A DNA stretch of 21,584 bases from Pleurotus djamor (Eukaryota > Basidiomycota > Agaricomycetes > Agaricales > Pleurotaceae): NCBI GenBank assembly GCA_029747585.1, contig JAPEVF010000767.1, forward strand, positions 1 through 21,584, read 5' to 3'. The first letter of the stretch is position 1; each line of letters opens with the position of its first letter. A model generated the notes under the pieces. The model made no database searches and was not told the DNA's origin. It worked only from the letters and a program-made list of their open reading frames with translations. The position numbers and the translations under genes were made by a program. Below, piece by piece: positions 18,539-21,584 of this stretch.

Positions 18539-20019
18539 AGTTCTAGGCCGAAGATGGCAAAAGACCTGCCTTGGTCGTCCGTTCGTTGATTTAGTATCAG
18601 TCACTTGTTAGCACTTGTATATGTTATTGCCTATTTCATCCATTTGCCTCAAACCTTGACAAAACCGCGCGTCGACGACTAATCCGTAAACCGACTTTCG
18701 CCGCGAAGAAACGAACGGTTCAAGTCCTGCCGCGTGCTGGCCTTCCCAGCTGCTGTGAGTAGGGTGTTCACGTGGAGATAAGACGTCTCCAAAAATGTGT
18801 GACTGCCTCAGAAGTCGACGTGTTCACAGAAAGTAGTCCACCCATTCATGTTCATGAGAGGCCTGTCTCGATGGCGCATGAAATTTGTATATACGCCAGC
18901 GGCGACTCGTCCGGTTTGGGGAAACGACAATCTGAAAAGTGGGCAAGAGCATCTCAGGACTCGGTAGACGTTGCCTACTGGTAGGTTTCAGCCAAGTTGG
19001 CTCCATGATGTTTTTTTTCCTTTGGCAACCAGGAGCGTGTTTGCTTCTGGGTGGCTCTTAGAGGAGAATTCAGCTCGAGTCGGTGAAGGATGACGCTGTG
19101 CTGCGTGCGCCTTACTTACGTCCTAGGACTCATGATGACCACACGTGTGCGCGGGTACTCTTCAAAGAAGTGGCACAAATCAGTTGTCAACTACACCCGA
19201 AAAGTCTCTCTAGCGGATATCAGACAAGTAGAGGATCCCAGTCCAAGACGCAAAAAAGAGGGATTCATCATGAGAAAAAAAGGGTTTGCCTTCCCCAGTG
19301 AGGGTGAGCAACCCAGGTTGGATGCAGGGAATAAATGGAAGGTATCATCACACAATTCCGTGACTTTCATTCAGGACCAACCTCTGTGTTGAGAGGATGA
19401 TAGTTGATCTTCTTAGAATAGAGCTTGGAGACTCACCCTTTTTTCATGTTGATTGCCAGCAAGGATATTGAGTAGAACAGGAGTGAGTGAGTGGGTGAGG
19501 TCAGAGAAGCTGCTGCTTCAAGAGGAAATGGTAGGTGTGTTCAAATTGCCTTCTCAACCTCAGTGCTCACACTCTGCCTCACTCACTATTCTAAGCCTCT
19601 GCTCCTGTGTCTGCTTCCCTTGTCTTCCACCAAGAATGATATACTTCCACGCTGACTGATGCTGGTGCTACAGCCCACTCATCAGAGTAAATTTAGGGAA
19701 TTTTTGAAACTTGGAAAGGTTACTGTCACAACAACATCCAGTGGTATGAGAGGGATGGCTCTGTGAAGGGATGGATGGGTGCAAAAATAAGCACAGATGT
19801 GATAGAGCCAAGTCTGAGGAACCACTCACTATTCCCTGAGGCCGGAATAATTTTTGGATACTGTATGTAATTCACAAAGACAAGCTCATAAAAAGGTTCA
19901 TGCTTACATTGACCCTAGACACAATCAATCATTACGCATTATCCTCTGGATTTGTATTCATCATACTGTATATGCATTCCTCTCTATCTAACGATACACT
20001 CCTAGATTATCCATTACAG
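18539..20019. other. Gene-poor stretch, no recognisable gene
   Basis: After the ILV5 stop there is no open frame with a recognisable family. The longest plus-strand frames (18772-18984, 19083-19301 and 19090-19392) have no motif I know and no convincing exon partners. A window of about 50 open codons at 19711-19869 is equally anonymous. A T-run (TTTTTTTTCC) lies at 19011-19020. The sequence becomes AT-richer from about 19700, consistent with the start of transposon-derived DNA that continues to the right edge. Confidence 0.5.
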
Positions 20020-20912
20020 AGGAGGACAAAGCAGTCCTACACACTCTGAAGGCTGAACACGCTGCCAAACACTGCAAGAAAGAACACAAACTTGAGGCAC
20101 GTCAAGCATTAGCCAAGGATCCAACTTATGACGATGAACCTCATTGCCACCGCCGTGAGCCAGCTGACTATGATGACAAGAGCTTGGATGAGATAGTAAG
20201 TCCCTCCTCCCCAATCATTTGATGAACATTGTCATTTCCGTCTATACCTCTAGTTTCCCACTGCTCCTCGTACTCTTTCCCATTGTGTCAGCCGAGTCCC
20301 TCCCCGTGTTCCTGTCTCTGACAATGACAATGACAATGATGAATGCGCCACCTTTGTGTCCAAGGCCCCTGTTGCTAATGAACCCCAGTCCCCCGATGGG
20401 AGTGCCAAGCATCCATACAATGACAACTCCAACAGTGACAACCTTCCTCTGAAGCAGCCAAGGCTCTTGGCCAGCTGTCCCAAGTTAGCTGATTATCCTC
20501 CAGATACCCAGGAAATCCTTGTACGTGCTATCCAGCTTTGGCGTCTGCAGATCTTTACAACCAATGCCTTCCCAACCGTCCAAGATGAGGCAACCTGGGT
20601 TGGAGAGGTGTGGACCAAGGCCTGCATGCAGCTCAATGCTACATGCACCCTAGATGCAAAGGCTTTCCAATTGGTAAGTCATATTTCTTCCAACTTTATG
20701 TATATACATGTTCTGATATCACCTCACCTTAGATCACATCTTGAACCTTGCATACTCGTGGTGAGTTCAAGACCAAAGTAAGGGCAACCTCACAAGTGAC
20801 AAGACTAGCAAGGGGAAATCCAAAGGTAAATATAGAACTGCCTAATACAGAGAGAAGCTCACCTAGCAAGGGGAAATCTGAAGAGAATAGCTCTATGTGC
20901 CTGGGAAAGTGA
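20020..20912 (+). pseudogene. Decayed DUF6532-like agaricomycete gene
   Basis: Coding-like exons are 20020-20195 (EEDKAVLHTLKAEHAAKH..., ending SLDEI before GTAAGT), 20254-20673 and from 20733, separated by 58- and 59-nt GT-AG introns with matching phase. Exon 2 has a low-complexity stretch (DNDNDNDE) and then YPPDTQEILVRAIQLWRLQI, NAFPTVQDEATW and VWTKACMQLN. Exon 3 reads ITS-stop-TLHTRGEFKTKVR. I recall this arrangement, with RG-x-x-RGEFKTKVRP after the helix, from the DUF6532 family of mushroom-forming fungi, whose function is unknown. The in-frame TGA (20742-20744) is one change from CGA (Arg), and after KTKVRA the homology is lost although the frame stays open to 20912. No 5' start was found. 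It could also be a transposon passenger. Confidence 0.5.
20805..20878. repeat. 16-bp exact direct repeat, 58 bp apart
   Basis: CTAGCAAGGGGAAATC occurs at 20805-20820 and again at 20863-20878. It lies in the tail of the DUF6532-like pseudogene, where the family homology ends. It may be a local duplication or the footprint of an insertion. Confidence 0.75.
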
Positions 20913-21198
20913 CTATACAGTACTAAGCCACCATGCAATCATGGGCGGGATCAGAATGGTAAATAGGCAGATAGGGGAAATAGAAGGGGGAATAGGGAAG
21001 AGTGAAGGTAAAGTAAAGGAAATAGAAATGGTAAGGGAAATGGAGTGTCCCCTTACACCTTGTTCCCTCCACATGTGATTAATCCTCATCCTGGCTACTT
21101 GCTCAAAGTAATGATTGGTGAATTGATTCATGGCTCTAATGTGGGTAAGCCGCAGCTTCTTCCACTGGCACTCCCCCCTACAGAAATGTCTTGTGGTC
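20913..21198. other. Purine-rich spacer between pseudogene and retroelement fragment
   Basis: 20945-21045 is a GGGAAAT/AGAA-type purine-rich tract; the rest has no gene I recognise. On the minus strand the sequence TGTAAGGGGACACTCC (21062-21047) resembles the start of a fungal long terminal repeat, but no matching second copy is present in the window, so this is unproven. Confidence 0.35.
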
Positions 21199-21584
21199 CT
21201 AGTTTACCAATCTCCATCCTATGTTCCTCCTCATCATATTCATCTTCATCAGCCATAGTGGGTTTCTGTGCAAGCCTCCTCTCCTTCTTCTTCCTTCAGA
21301 AGTCCTTAACTGTGGCATCCTACACTCCCGGGGACATCTAGTCATGGACACCTCTCCAGTCTTCCAGTCAATTTCAGGATTATGCTTTCTAAGCCAAGTT
21401 AGACCAATAATGGTTTCAACCTTGCCAAGATTGGTAACAAAGAAAGTCATCTTCTCCTGGTGTTCCTATCATCATATCAACCTTGTACTCCACCAATCCA
21501 GCTTGATTGTCTGTACTATCTACATTCCGTACAACAGTGGGATAGGATAGCTTGGTAAGATTGTTATTCTATTTCTTGGCATAG
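21199..21584 (-). mobile_element. Ty3/Gypsy retrotransposon fragment (protease region), decayed, runs off the window
   Basis: On the minus strand the frame from 21583 reads LTKLSYPTVVRNVDSTDNQAG and then, one frame over from 21450, FFVTNLGKVETIIGLTWLRK and NPEIDWKTGEV. The I-I-x-G-L-x-W-L-R-K-HNPEIDW block is the C-terminal half of the retropepsin-like protease domain of fungal Ty3/Gypsy Gag-Pol. The copy is broken: an in-frame TAG lies at 21571-21569 and the frame changes near 21453-21448, where two bases appear to be missing relative to the family. Similarity fades after the RCPREC segment and no reverse transcriptase is seen downstream. The catalytic Asp would lie beyond the window edge. 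Confidence 0.8.

Noticed and set aside
18690..18735. GGTTCAAGTCC (18717-18727) looks like a tRNA B-box
   Set aside because: The flanking bases do not form a T-stem, and no A-box, anticodon arm or acceptor stem can be folded around it.
19083..19392. Plus-strand open frames of 72 and 100 codons
   Set aside because: No recognisable motif, no clear exon partners, and length is within chance expectation.
1..21584. CRISPR arrays, bacterial defence operons or phage genes
   Set aside because: No regular short repeats with spacers and no prokaryotic gene layout; all recognisable genes are intron-bearing and fungal.

Overview
The window is genomic DNA of a filamentous fungus, almost certainly an Agaricomycete-type basidiomycete. 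The genes are broken by many short GT-AG introns (mostly 48-81 nt). Neighbours alternate on both strands with very short intergenic gaps. The gene set is fungal: a homoaconitase of the aminoadipate lysine pathway, a Ras1-type GTPase, an Sde2 splicing factor, a CIA30 complex I assembly factor and a DUF6532-like element. No bacterial operon, CRISPR array, rRNA or convincing tRNA was seen.

Left edge (1-1394): no gene is recognisable. The sequence is a degenerate array with a period near 300 bp, carrying a recurring TTGACCGT core followed by purine-rich tracts. It abuts the 3' end of a GAF-domain sensor gene (3569-1395, minus), whose recognisable homology stops where the repeats begin.

Centre (3693-12491): CIA30/NDUFAF1-like gene (+), RAS1-type GTPase (-), PITH-domain protein (-), polynucleotide kinase 3'-phosphatase PNKP (+), a DUF1295 multi-pass membrane protein (-) with a frameshift at two ambiguous bases, a 75-residue Tudor-like DUF2945 protein (-), and SDE2 (+). 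Several pairs are divergent over short shared promoters. PITH/PNKP are only 63 bp apart and share an AP-1/Gcn4-like palindrome.

Right-centre (12622-18538): three genes for mitochondrial or amino-acid metabolism lie together. They are homoaconitase LYS4 (+), trimethyllysine dioxygenase (-, first step of carnitine synthesis) and ketol-acid reductoisomerase ILV5 (+). LYS4 and the dioxygenase converge with 30 bp between stops; the dioxygenase and ILV5 diverge from a 216-bp promoter with a TGACTC-type site. From 13693 to 17859 the sequence is full of 'n' bases. In the coding exons of LYS4 and ILV5 these fall overwhelmingly on third codon positions, so they look like masked allelic differences and not failed base calls.

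Right edge (18539-21584): gene-poor, transposon-like sequence. It holds a decayed DUF6532-like gene with a nonsense codon and a decayed Ty3/Gypsy protease fragment with a stop and a frameshift.

Exon coordinates were worked out by hand from splice consensus, reading-frame continuity and remembered family sequences. No alignment was run. I see no clear candidate for a wholly new system. The most useful leads are the third-position 'n' block, the GAF gene ending at the repeat array, the GC-AG intron in the dioxygenase, and the PITH/PNKP bidirectional promoter.
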